Positions 46,729 through 57,301 of a stretch of DNA of 64,000 bases are shown here, one piece after another. This DNA is from Aphanomyces cochlioides (Eukaryota > Oomycota > Saprolegniomycetes > Saprolegniales > Verrucalvaceae): NCBI GenBank assembly GCA_019828595.1, contig JAHQRK010000010.1, forward strand, positions 1,364,001-1,428,000. The letters are read 5' to 3'. A program made the position numbers and the translations under genes. How positions within the stretch are numbered: the stretch's first letter is position 1; each line of letters begins with the position of its first letter. The notes beneath the pieces are model-generated. The model was not told where the DNA came from, made no database searches, and saw nothing but the letters and a program-made list of their open reading frames with translations.

Positions 46729-48738
46729 AGGACTCTGCACACGCAGGATCTGTAAATTGACAGATTGGACGCGTTCGAGAACTTTGTACGATTCGTTGAA
46801 TGCGTACAAGTCGACAACATTGACAGAGTGGAGCATAGCCAAGAGACGATGACTCGGATCAAAGTCGCAAAGGCTTGTTTCCTTTGGGAAGTTCTTCGTC
46901 ACGACAGGCTTCGTCCAGCTTGACTTCTTGTAGGCTCGTACTTGAGTTTCCATGGTAGCGACTCGTTCTTGAAGATAAACAAGCAGACAAACGTCTTCGA
47001 CCAGAGAAATGTGCAGCACTTTAGCCTTCTTTGGCAACGTAACGCGGCCTCGTAACTCTGGGTTTGACGCCTTGGTTGTGGAATAAATACTGACAATCTC
47101 CGCATTGTCCTTGACCTCTTGCTTTGTAAAGTTGACACTGTGGCCGTAGACGCTGATCACTTCAGTCACAAGTTGATCAACTGGCAGCCCCTTGTTGTGA
47201 TTGTCCATCATAGCTGCAAAACAATTTCGCACAACTTCTTCCTTGCGGCTAGCCAACACATTCTTCAAGTTGGCTCCTTTCATCATGGCCGCGTGCTCGT
47301 AATTCACTCGCCATGCAATCATATTCTCATTTTTCATTGCAGTATTGAGCAGACGACACCAATTTTGATAATATGTTCTCAACAGGTTGGTCGAGTTGTC
47401 CAACGCTTGTTTCACCAGCTCGTCCTTGGCCAAATACGGAAATAAGACCCGCGTGGTGGACTTCGACAATCTCATAAGATATCCTAGAAGGCCCGTCATC
47501 TGAGATGCATGGCTTCTTTCAATTGGGGCATACGCATTGTTGATAGTGTTGTCAATCGTCGAGCGAAAATCTGAAAGTTTTGGTTGCAGAGCTGACCCAA
47601 CAGACATATGCCATCCTTTCAGCATTTTCAAGTCTTTCTGCAATGCATCATTCGCCATCATTTCTTGTTCTGGACCCTCATTTCTCACATAGAACACGTT
47701 CGCTCCATTCTCTTCGCAGCGCTTTTGCATATTGGCCAGGTCAAGCTTAACTTTCTTCTTGGCTTCTGTAAGCATTTGCTCGCTAATGGCATCTTCAGTA
47801 ATACTGTCCAGCACTTCCTTTGGAAACTCGTCTTTGAGTTTGAGTGCACTAGCCATCATGGGTCTTGGAATTTGACATTGCACGTCAACAGCATGCGTCT
47901 TCATTACTTCAATCAACCACTTGCCGAAGGATTCTGCAGAATTCAAATAATGATTCGAGCGGTTCATAACAACATGGCGGTCAGACTTGACCACCGCCAA
48001 GGCAACCACTGGTCCAGGAACCAGCACACCACCATCGAATGCGTCGCCCCACCCAGCTTCATATTTATATTCACAACGTACTTGCTCCTCTTGGACTTTT
48101 GCGGTTTGAATTGAAAACGACACAGAGTACTTCTTCGACGACGTCATCGCTTCAGAGTCTGGAGCTGGTCGCTTCGTGCGGATAACGTCAGGAGGTGCCA
48201 AGCAACAGACAACGTTCGATGTCAAAGTCGTCAAGAAACGCAGCACATACGTGGCACGTTCACGGAGCAGCGCGCCTTCAAACGACTCGTACGTCAACCA
48301 TCCAAACAAGACAACTCGTACATCACCACCATCTTCATCCATGTTGCCTTGAATGAGACCATAAACTCCTTCTTCCTCGTTTCTAATGTGGTCCGAGAGG
48401 TTTCGTGGCCACCATCCATCCGCCGTCAATTGCTGCTTGACAGCTGACTGCTTTCCAAAGTATGCCATCACTTCCATCGCACGCCCCGACGACAAAAGCA
48501 CTTGGCCATTCAAGTATTGCCCCAATAAATCAGCTTCCGCGTTCTCCATTGTGGCTGAGGATTGCACGCGAGCTTTGGGAAGAACTGTCAACGCCCGAAG
48601 GAAGCGAAATAGCTCATTCTCGACCACAGTTGGCTGGAAGACCATAGCGCCTTCGTCGTTGGCGACAAAAAGCTGCAACAAATGATAGCACTTGAACGTC
48701 TCGTAGCTGCACGTAACTCCGCGAAGTCTTGTCGACAT
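42860..48738 (-). pseudogene. VLIG-like GTPase / NF-X1-like / vWA protein, copy 3 (one frameshift)
   Basis: Canonical start MSTRLRGVTCSYETFKCYHL at 48738. The frame is open for 1,194 codons to 45154, where loss of one A near 45158 (GGACATTTG here, GGACAATTTG in copy 4) shifts it to a stop. The rest continues in the next frame to 42860, with the Cys/His-rich region and a vWA domain (DASGSM). Without that base the protein would have about 1,960 residues. The C-terminal two thirds is almost identical to copy 4 and the N-terminal third is clearly diverged. A truncated product with the G domain but no zinc-binding or vWA parts remains possible. Confidence 0.88.
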
Positions 48739-48974
48739 GGCTTTACTTTTTCAAGTCTGAGGAGCTCAAGTGAAGGAGCAAACCCCCCTCCAACGGTGTC
48801 TTGTCAACACTGGACCGTTTATTCCAACTGTGAGAGCAATGCAAGCACTCGTCCCATCAAGGTCCTGTCAAGCTGGTCGGTCAATAAACCTCACATCCAA
48901 CGCAACTGTCGTGACAAATTTAGCAACCGTGGCATGGCAGTCGTCGTGGCAACTCGTCGCAGTCGGGAAATGTC
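48739..48974. promoter_or_regulatory. Divergent promoter between copies 3 and 4
   Basis: About 236 bp separate the ancestral start codons of the head-to-head copies (48736-48738 minus and 48975-48977 plus). The copy 3 side carries the conserved leader TTGAAAAAGTAAAGCCATG. No TATCCGGAT site is seen. Confidence 0.45.
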
Positions 48975-51900
48975 ATGACGGCAAATCTTTGCGGAGTTTC
49001 CTGCAGCTACGAGAGGCTATACAATGTTATCATTTACTGCGTCTATTGATCCACAATGAGGACTTCGTCACGGTATTCCAGCCCACAGTGGTCGACAGTG
49101 AGCTCTTTCGTTTCCTCCGCGCGTTGTCGGTTCTTCCGAACGACCATGTGCAAGCATCCACCACTACCGAGAACTTGCAAGCTGATCGGTTGGAGCAGTA
49201 TTTGAATGATGAAACTCTCATTGCGTCAGGAGGACGAGCGATGGACGTCATGGCTTACTTTGGAAAGCAACTTGCAGTCGAGCAGCAGTTGACGACCGAC
49301 GGATGGTGGCCACATAATCTCTCTTCCCATATCAAAATGGAGGAAGAAGGCGTGTACGCATTGACTCTGAACAACATGGAGGAAAGCAATGGCGTCTTGC
49401 GGGTTGTCTTGTTTGGATGGCTCACAACCGAATCGTTTGAAGGCGTGTTGCTCCGTGAACGTGCCACGTATGTGCTTCGATTCTTGACGACTTTGACGTC
49501 CAACGTGGTCTGTTGCTTGGCACCTTGTGATGTTATTCGCACGAAGCGACCAGCCCCAGACTCTGAAGCAATGACGTCGTCGAAGAAATATTCGGTGTCG
49601 TTTTCAATCCAGACGACCAAAGTCGAGGAGGAGCAAGTCTGCTGTGTATTGAGCTATGATGCTGGATGGGGCGAAGCAGTCGAAGGCGGCGAGCTGGTTC
49701 CAAGTCCAATGGTATCGCTGGCAGTAGTGAAATCGGACCGACACATTGTCATGGAGCGCTCTAGTCGATATGTCAAGACTGCCAACGAGTTTGCCAAATG
49801 GTTGATCAAGACAATGCAGACGTATGCAATTGATGTGCAGTGTCAACTTCCAAAATCATGGATGGCTCGAGCTCTCGAAGTCCACGGCCAGTTTCCCCGC
49901 GAGCTCATGGATTCAATGACAGAAGACGCTGTTGTGCGCTGGGTTCAGCTCGACGCAGCAGCGAAAGCTCAACAGGAGATTGACGCAATGTTGACTCGCT
50001 GTGAAGAAAATGCTGCCAAAGTGTTCTACGTTGATGTGGATGGTGTCGAGGAAGAATTGACGGCCAGCAATGCACTCATGTACGACATGCAAGTTCTCCG
50101 TGGGTGGTATTTCAATTTCAGCCAAGTGCCAAACGCTCGCTTGGTCGATTTCGAAGCGCGGATTTATAACCTTGTCAATGACGAGTATGCTCGATTGCAA
50201 AAGACATCTCAAGGATCGGAGAAGAGTGGATGGTTTGGTTGGCTTGGTGGCTGGAAAGAAACGAAAAGAATGAGCTTTCCGTACTTGCTACATGGAGATA
50301 TTGGGCGTGAAGTCTTGGCAAATGTCAGCGTGCAATTAGCAACCGCCTACGAAAAGTGGTGTCAGTTGCTTCGTCAAGCTCTTCACAATGATGTCCTACT
50401 AGAAAGTCGAATGTCGACCATTCAAGCTGCTCTTTTGAAGAATGTCAACATGAAGGAAGCAGTGAAAGGCCAGAAGGACCAAGTTGTTCGAGAATCATTT
50501 ATCTCCATGTTGGCCACTTCGAATGAAGCCGAAACCAGCAGCCTCCAAATGACTTTAACACAAGTCCGAAACAACAACGTGGCATTTTCAATGCAGCACA
50601 TCAAAGAGATGGCGGAGATTGTGACTGTCTACGACTTTGACCAGCGTGCATTGAAGTGCAAAGGACGCATGGTTCTGCCTCCTCAGACTAGAATTATCCT
50701 CTTGGCATTTGTCCAAGACATTGCGATAGTCGTATCGACTCAAGTCCAAGCTCGTGCTATTCAGACTCACATGAACGTGTTCAAAAAGTCCAATTTGACG
50801 AAATCCATCACGCATCGCGTCTTCCCGAGAGAAGTAGTTTTGTGTGACTATGGCCCGACGCATCGTCACTTGGCCATGCTTCACTCGGACACATTTGTTG
50901 ACGTTTACGCATTTAATGAAGCGTATAAAGTCTTGGAGCCTGTTTACAGCGTCAATCTGACTATTCTACGTCTACAGAGTCCCTTCAGTCGTATGGTGAT
51001 CTTCGGTGGTGACAACCATGGCCTTGCTGTGATTGACCACGAGGGACGGCTCCAGTCGTCTTTTATTCGATCCAAGCAAGTTTCCAAGCTGGTTGAACAC
51101 TTGGTCATCATTGGCAATACAAAGGTGGTGAAAGTGCAAGGTGGTGCCATGCTCATGCTGCTGACGATGGACGATATGCACGAAAGTTCTTACACTGTCA
51201 AAGTTCAGACCATTCTCACAGCTGACAATACCATGCTGCCTGAAGCGGCATTGAAAATACCAGTGGTGATGGAATGGTCTCGATGCTCTGTTTCATGCGT
51301 TGGGGAGACTTTAGTCTGCTTTGATCCAGAGTCGACCCGAGTTCGCATGTGGACGCTTCATATTGCAACTGGAAAGATGGCGTGGCAACTCCAAGGATCG
51401 CAAACCACGAAAGGCGAATCGAATGTTTTGGAAGCCCATCCGATGTGGTCTCTCTTTCACTTGTTTGAAAAGTTTCCAGTGCAAAGTCTGGTGGCCAAGT
51501 CGATAGACAATGCTCTGGTGTCTGGTCGACTGCAATTGCACGTATCTGGCATGGCGAACAAAGCCGTCATGACAGATCTCTTGACGTTCGTCATGCACAA
51601 ACTCCAAGGCTTGAACAAGAACTTGTCGCCGCTCAATTTGGAAGACGACTTGCAAGTCCATACCTCTGGCTCGGTATCCTGGTGTGGCTCGACGGTGTCG
51701 ATGGCTCCATGGGTGTTGGAACTCGTCGGCTTTGTTCCAGTGCAAATTTGCCGTGCCAGAGATAACCAACTGGTCTTGCTGAAGAACGGCCAAGAGGAGA
51801 GTTCATTTGGAACGGAAGCGCATGAAGTGGCCAAGTCGATTTGGTTTGGTCCGATCTCGGGTGTTTTACAGCACTGGAGTGGACCTGTGGTTGTCTTGAC

Positions 51901-54853
51901 GTCGATGGGAAAGCAGTCGACGGGGAAGAGCTACTACTTGAATCACTTGACGGGTAGTTCGTTTGCTATTTCTGGCGCTCGATGCACGGATGGTGTGTGG
52001 CTCACTGTCCGCCTCATGGGAAATTGTCTGCTGGTTGTGTTGGACTTTGAAGGCTTGGGATCATTTGAGCGTTCGGCTCAAGAAGATACATTTTTGTCTG
52101 TGCTGAATGCCGCTGTCTCACGACTGACGGTGTTTCGCATCGAGATGCGTTTCGACAAGGACATTGATACCATGTTTTCCAAGTTTCAGCAAGGCGTGTC
52201 GTTGTTGAAAGGCGATCCCCGATTATTCCAAGGCAAGTTGTATTTGAACGCCAAAGATGTCAATCCCAATGATCAAAACACCGTCATCCATGAGTTCCAA
52301 ACCAAGCTTGAAGCCATCTTGAACGAGAATCGAGCCGACAACTTTGTGACAGCGATGTATGGTGGCAATGTCGAGATCACTTGCTGTCCTCCACTTGGCA
52401 ATGTTGGCTATTACGAAGCGCTAGGCGAAGGATTGGAATTGCTGGAAAAGTCGAGAGACATGGTGCCGTATGCGAACGGTTTGGACTTCTACGACTGCTT
52501 GACGATGGTGTTGTCCAAGATCAGTCTTTTGGATTGGACTTGCATGGAGGACAATTTGAAGGAGCGCTTGGCCATTGAACTGCGAAGTCAAATCCGTACA
52601 GCTCTTCGCTACGGCAAGTTGGCTCACTGCGGACTTGTGGATGGTGAGCCCGAAGAGTACGTTGAGAAGTGGAAGACGTTGTTTGCCGATACTGATATCG
52701 TGCAGAGTTTACCAGAAGATGCGTCGATGGATTTTGAGCTGGATTTGAATTTGAAGACGGAAAAGCTGCTACAAGAGTCGAAAATTATTTTGATGAAATT
52801 CTTCAAGACGTATCTTGAGTATGTGGACGAACCGCGAAGTCCTTCGATTGAGGCCCAATTCGACAATTTGTGGACATTTTTGTTGTGGCGTCGTGAGCAC
52901 AGAGTGCGTCTGTGGGTCTCAAGTTTGCCTTCCGTCGGTCGAGAAGAAATGGATGACTTGGATGCTTGCGTTTTGAAACTGAAGCAACACCTCCGCCGAT
53001 GCCAACATACCTGCGCACACTGTAAGTTGGGTTGCTTTGAGTGTTTCCTACACGATGCAACTGTTCCTCATGACTGCGGGACCAACCACAAGTGCGTCAA
53101 TCCATGTGTGCATTGTGCATCCCTTGGAGATAAGGAGATGTGCGCATCGGTGGCTGGTCACTCTGGGCCTTGCAATTGCGGTTTGAAAGATCATACTTGC
53201 AATGAACCTTGCGATATGATGGAAGCCTCGAATTGCGAGAAGACTTGCAGCTTGGAAGTTGGACACGAAGAGCCTCATTCGTGTGGTGTGAAGCTCCATT
53301 GCTGTGGTCAACCCTGTCAGGCCGTCGAATGCCGTGGCTCGTGCACGTTACCGTTTGAAAATCCCCACGACCGCCACATGTGTGGTGCCAACCGTTGCCA
53401 GCAGACTTGCGTGATGCCCGACTGTGGTAACACTTGTGCCGCACCCGATCATTTTCATCCTGTGGGCGCCAACCACTTGTGCGGTCAACCCCACCGTTGC
53501 ACGGCTGAATGCAAGGAAGACGGCATTTGCGAGATCAAAGTGCACTTGGAAAAAATCACAGAAACTTTTGCTGGCAAGCGAGGCACTTTTGACTTCACCC
53601 GACAAGAAATGAACGGCACGAAGCGCAAGTGCAGTGAAGCTGTCGCGGCCGATACAACGTCGCATCCAGACGACCATCGATGCAACAGCGCGATTCACTA
53701 CTGCGACGTTCGCTGTCCTTGTTGCCAATACTTCTGTGACAAGGCTTATGGCCACGCTGACCTGCATCGAACATCCCATGGCAACATGAAGGACACGTAC
53801 TTTGTGTCGGACTCGCAAGCGGTGGATATTGGCGACCGTAAGTATACCGCTGGAGAGCAAGGCGTTGCGGAGATGTGTCCATTTTTCTGCTCCAAGATGG
53901 GTCGTGGACATGTTCACTTCATGCCATGCAAGCACAAAGCCAACACTTGTGTCTATACAACGTCGGATGGACGCAAGCATTGCAATCTCAAATTGGAGCC
54001 AAATCCGACAATGCCGATGGACGAAGTGCTTCACGAAACGTATTGGAAGACATTGGGTTGGGAGGATCCAGTCACCAGCGCGGTGGAGAAGGCATCGTTC
54101 AAGCTGTGTCCATTCAAGTGTGATGCGTCGGATCACTCTGAAGACTCTCCATCGTATTGCATTTTGGACGCTTGGCATGATATTGTGGACAAGACTGACC
54201 CACGAGGACAACAAGCCAACCATTCTGTCGTCCAAGGCCATTTGTTTGCCTGCAAGCATTACGCCGCTCGCGGGAAGACGCATCATATTTTTGTTTTGGA
54301 TGCTTCTGGATCGATGTCTGGCCCCCCGTGGGCTGCCCTCACTGATGCCGTGCATGGATATTTGCAAGAGCAAGTCAACAAGAAGGGTGTCGACTGTGGC
54401 GATCTTGTGTCAGTTGTGACTTTCAGTTCGAGTGGCTTGATTGTGTTTGAAGCGCAACCTATTGCGTCGAAGATCAACACTCAAATTCCCTTCCAAGGCG
54501 CTGGAACTGACTTTGACACGGGATTGCGTTGTGCAATTGAAGTGCTGTCGCGTAATCGCCACGACATGTTTTCCCCAGTGTTGCTTTTCTTCTCGGATGG
54601 GTATTCCAACACGACGGGCAGCGGCGAATTTCTCGCCGACCACATTGTTGCCAACTTCGAGCGATTCAATCTTTCGAGCTACTTGGTCGGCTTTGGCAAT
54701 ATGAATTATGTGTGTTTGGAGAAATTGGCCACGCGTCTCCATGGAAGTTTCCACAATGCTGTGTCGGGTATTGACCTGCTGGAAACGTTCAAGTCAATCT
54801 CCGTGTCTGTGCACTTACGCTCGGGACTTGTTGCCAAGACAGCAGCGACGTAG
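48770..54853 (+). CDS. VLIG-like GTPase / NF-X1-like / vWA protein, copy 4 (longest open frame)
   Basis: 2,027 codons without a stop or intron. Parts: N-terminal region (about 85-1000) with a late segment of possible beta-propeller character (RMWTLHIATGKMAWQLQG); G domain (about 1000-1180) with P-loop GKQSTGKS, ARCTDG, DFEGLGS and possibly NAKD; helical linker; Cys/His-rich region (about 1405-1800) with NF-X1-like units such as CGTNHKC and HLCGQPHRCTAEC; vWA domain (about 1835-2010) with MIDAS residues DASGSM, Thr in GTDFDTG and FSDGYSN. The ARCTDG and DFEGL spacing fits VLIG/GBP-type immune GTPases, but the function here is unknown. The family start MTANLCGVSCSYER (48975) is in another frame: two extra bases near 49015 separate it from the main frame, so the first 84 residues are non-homologous. 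The protein may start further in, or this copy too may be damaged. Confidence 0.85.
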   Translation: MKEQTPLQRCLVNTGPFIPTVRAMQALVPSRSCQAGRSINLTSNATVVTNLATVAWQSSWQLVAVGKCHDGKSLRSFLQLREAIQCYHLLRLLIHNEDFVTVFQPTVVDSELFRFLRALSVLPNDHVQASTTTENLQADRLEQYLNDETLIASGGRAMDVMAYFGKQLAVEQQLTTDGWWPHNLSSHIKMEEEGVYALTLNNMEESNGVLRVVLFGWLTTESFEGVLLRERATYVLRFLTTLTSNVVCCLAPCDVIRTKRPAPDSEAMTSSKKYSVSFSIQTTKVEEEQVCCVLSYDAGWGEAVEGGELVPSPMVSLAVVKSDRHIVMERSSRYVKTANEFAKWLIKTMQTYAIDVQCQLPKSWMARALEVHGQFPRELMDSMTEDAVVRWVQLDAAAKAQQEIDAMLTRCEENAAKVFYVDVDGVEEELTASNALMYDMQVLRGWYFNFSQVPNARLVDFEARIYNLVNDEYARLQKTSQGSEKSGWFGWLGGWKETKRMSFPYLLHGDIGREVLANVSVQLATAYEKWCQLLRQALHNDVLLESRMSTIQAALLKNVNMKEAVKGQKDQVVRESFISMLATSNEAETSSLQMTLTQVRNNNVAFSMQHIKEMAEIVTVYDFDQRALKCKGRMVLPPQTRIILLAFVQDIAIVVSTQVQARAIQTHMNVFKKSNLTKSITHRVFPREVVLCDYGPTHRHLAMLHSDTFVDVYAFNEAYKVLEPVYSVNLTILRLQSPFSRMVIFGGDNHGLAVIDHEGRLQSSFIRSKQVSKLVEHLVIIGNTKVVKVQGGAMLMLLTMDDMHESSYTVKVQTILTADNTMLPEAALKIPVVMEWSRCSVSCVGETLVCFDPESTRVRMWTLHIATGKMAWQLQGSQTTKGESNVLEAHPMWSLFHLFEKFPVQSLVAKSIDNALVSGRLQLHVSGMANKAVMTDLLTFVMHKLQGLNKNLSPLNLEDDLQVHTSGSVSWCGSTVSMAPWVLELVGFVPVQICRARDNQLVLLKNGQEESSFGTEAHEVAKSIWFGPISGVLQHWSGPVVVLTSMGKQSTGKSYYLNHLTGSSFAISGARCTDGVWLTVRLMGNCLLVVLDFEGLGSFERSAQEDTFLSVLNAAVSRLTVFRIEMRFDKDIDTMFSKFQQGVSLLKGDPRLFQGKLYLNAKDVNPNDQNTVIHEFQTKLEAILNENRADNFVTAMYGGNVEITCCPPLGNVGYYEALGEGLELLEKSRDMVPYANGLDFYDCLTMVLSKISLLDWTCMEDNLKERLAIELRSQIRTALRYGKLAHCGLVDGEPEEYVEKWKTLFADTDIVQSLPEDASMDFELDLNLKTEKLLQESKIILMKFFKTYLEYVDEPRSPSIEAQFDNLWTFLLWRREHRVRLWVSSLPSVGREEMDDLDACVLKLKQHLRRCQHTCAHCKLGCFECFLHDATVPHDCGTNHKCVNPCVHCASLGDKEMCASVAGHSGPCNCGLKDHTCNEPCDMMEASNCEKTCSLEVGHEEPHSCGVKLHCCGQPCQAVECRGSCTLPFENPHDRHMCGANRCQQTCVMPDCGNTCAAPDHFHPVGANHLCGQPHRCTAECKEDGICEIKVHLEKITETFAGKRGTFDFTRQEMNGTKRKCSEAVAADTTSHPDDHRCNSAIHYCDVRCPCCQYFCDKAYGHADLHRTSHGNMKDTYFVSDSQAVDIGDRKYTAGEQGVAEMCPFFCSKMGRGHVHFMPCKHKANTCVYTTSDGRKHCNLKLEPNPTMPMDEVLHETYWKTLGWEDPVTSAVEKASFKLCPFKCDASDHSEDSPSYCILDAWHDIVDKTDPRGQQANHSVVQGHLFACKHYAARGKTHHIFVLDASGSMSGPPWAALTDAVHGYLQEQVNKKGVDCGDLVSVVTFSSSGLIVFEAQPIASKINTQIPFQGAGTDFDTGLRCAIEVLSRNRHDMFSPVLLFFSDGYSNTTGSGEFLADHIVANFERFNLSSYLVGFGNMNYVCLEKLATRLHGSFHNAVSGIDLLETFKSISVSVHLRSGLVAKTAAT

Positions 54854-55026
54854 TTTTTGTCTTGGGGCGCTTTGCCTTAGTTTGAATTTTTACTTTTTGT
54901 GACAATATATGGAATTCACTGCTAATTTCTTTCATCAAGCAGGAAGGCACAACCTCGTACTTGTCCGTCGTCATCGGTAAAGGCTTTATACGTCTTCGTC
55001 GAAATGTACGCTAGGCTTTAAAGCTC
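50984..55026 (+). repeat. Right arm of the large inverted repeat (about 4.04 kb)
   Basis: Pairs with 42687-46728. The inner junction is at TTCAGTCGTATGG (50984) and the outer one at AGGCTTTAAAGCTC (55026). The spacer of about 4.25 kb holds the diverged N-terminal halves of copies 3 and 4. Confidence 0.9.
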
Positions 55027-55379
55027 CGAGTGGACATTTCAAGTTGACCATGAGTGCACTAGTCCAGAGAGAGAAAAAAAACTTCCTTGAGATCACAAGA
55101 ACGAAGTCGTCAGGTTCTCCGTGTGAATATCTAGACGTACGCTGTACACGACTGGTTGTTGTTATCAATAGAGGATCGTGCTTTCAAGGCGGTATCATGA
55201 GCAACAAGAGAGCTCATTTGTGTGCAATCTTTGTGACTGACGTCGATGCCAAGGAGTGCCAAAGACATTATCATCTCTCTCTTGTTAAAACATCCATGTT
55301 CCCGTACGTTGTACTTCTTTATCTATGTGGTGCTAGCTGTCTGGGCCGAAGCTACATCTACCAGGATGTCAGTGAGTTA
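55027..55379. other. Gap between repeat arm and MO25 gene
   Basis: A plus ORF at 55044-55391 and a minus ORF at 54986-55168 show no known domain. No gene is called. Confidence 0.35.
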
Positions 55380-56765
55380 TCAGCAGAGTAACTCAATCTC
55401 GTTACCGTCTTCATTTCGCAATTCCAAAGTTCGAAGCGTTCGAATCAGCAATGCTTTCTCTTCAACGAATTGCTCTTCCTCTAAGGACACATGAGTTCCA
55501 ACACAATTCGTGAACGACGCAACTACCTTTTTCATTTTGGAATTTCTCCAAGTAGGCGATCAATTTGTCCTTGTTGTTGAGCAAAATTTGCGTAATGTCG
55601 TTGGGCTTCTTTGGGTTCGCGACGAACACTTTAAACACATGAAAGGCTTCGAATTGGATATTGGCACTCGTGTCACGAAGCAAATTCATCATCATCTTGA
55701 GGTTTTCTCGCTTGCTATTTGTGTCAATTGAGCCACTGTAGCAGACCAGCAGATGACATACCAAATATAGCGCATCATGACGTCAAAATTCGATCGATCG
55801 AGCAATATTTCTCCTAAAAGCTTCAAGAAAATGTCAAGCAGTCAATGTGACAACTGGAGACCTTGAGGGATTGACGGCGTGTGACGTAGTTTTCAGACGA
55901 GAGCAAGTTGTTGTACTTGTCGAAAACCTACAATGCCTAAGATGTCACGGAAACAATTTCATTGACAGTACCACATCGAAATGGGAGTCAAAGAAAGCAG
56001 ACACGAGGGTTTTGTGTCGTGTGAGGAGATCTTTAAACGTTGCAAACGCATCGGAGCTGACGTCGAAATTGGGCAGATGGACATAATTGTCGAAGAACTA
56101 AAGCCAAGTCAATCATTTCAATTGTAAAGACAGCCCAACCTTCCACAGATCATCGGAATAGAGCACCTGACGCGCAAGGGATTCATGACGAATGGACTGC
56201 TCCAACGTGAGCATATTCGAGGCTTTGTATGGTGCATACCTCGCGCAACATTGTACCGCAGTTGAGGGCAATGTCGGAGTTTTCATAGCCTCGCACAAGC
56301 GCCGAGATAATTTGAGGTTGTCGCTCGATGTAGGCAACAAAGCCACCAAGATCACGGCGCATAAAGTTGTTATAGATTTGAGCGACATGCTTTCGTGCTT
56401 CAAATGGCATCGTGGCGAGGTTCAAGACCATGCGTGGCATGACATTGTCGGCAATCAAAAGCGTTGACAATTGGGCGCATTTCTGGGGACTCGACTCTTC
56501 TTCGCCCTAGATCCTCAGTGTAAGGACAATCCCTCGACTTCTTTATCGAATTGCATTACCACTTCTCCATAAAGCATGACTTTGATCTGATGAAGTCGTT
56601 TGGTCACAATGTCGACAACCTGTTTCGCCCGTCAATCAATCGACACAAAAGCGATTCTACCTTGCCGCCCTTGTCGGGTTTGACCGGGGCATTTGGGTTT
56701 TCCAGAGCTTCTTTCAGCTGCTTGGCGAGCTTTTCCGGGTTCTTCTTGGCTTTAAACAAGTCCAT
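55380..56765 (-). CDS. MO25/CAB39 scaffold protein
   Basis: MO25 is an armadillo-like helical scaffold that activates GCK/STE20 kinases, with STRAD and LKB1 in animals and in cell morphogenesis in fungi. Nine exons on the minus strand: 56765-56661, 56619-56560, 56506-56240, 56196-56140, 56097-55972, 55927-55862, 55820-55762, 55714-55527 and 55480-55380. Joined they give 342 residues, the usual family length. Hallmarks: NCGTMLRE then [51 protein letters not shown] and [19 protein letters not shown]. All introns are 40-48 nt, GT-AG and frame-restoring. Confidence 0.95.
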
Positions 56766-57301
56766 CGTCGTGCCGCACTTGGTCGTCTTGCAGAGGAGCA
56801 ACAATCCCCAAGAAGGTGGATCGGACTTAAATCGAGTCATTAAATCAAAGCATACATATTTCAAGATATTTTTGGTGTATGTGACGTTTCTATATAAATT
56901 CTGACTAAGTACGCTTAGTCGTCTCATTTTGAAATTTCGACATCACCAGACAAGCTGGGCAAGGCGATGAGATCAGATTAAAAGATCGCTCGATGATTTC
57001 TCTGAAGAAACGCTGGGAGGAAGGAGAGCCGGGACGATTTTCAGTTTCCAATGTAGATCTCCCTGGCATGTGCTGACTTTGTTGATGAAAGTCTCGTCGT
57101 TTCGACAATTGAAGGGAAAGGCGCACATGTTGATTTGATCGACCCTCTGACGCCACATGATGCCCTTTTTGGAGAGTATTGAGTCTGGAAATGATTTTGA
57201 AGTGCTACGGGATATATATTGATGTCTTGTATTGGTTGGTACACGAATAACGGCGAAAAACGCTCCGTAACGACTGATGTATCAGTGTGGTTGCTCCTGG
57301 A
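56766..57301. other. Shared upstream region of MO25 and CDKL-like kinase genes
   Basis: 536 bp between divergent starts. Small minus ORFs (56905-57244) show no domain. I see no gene. Confidence 0.4.
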
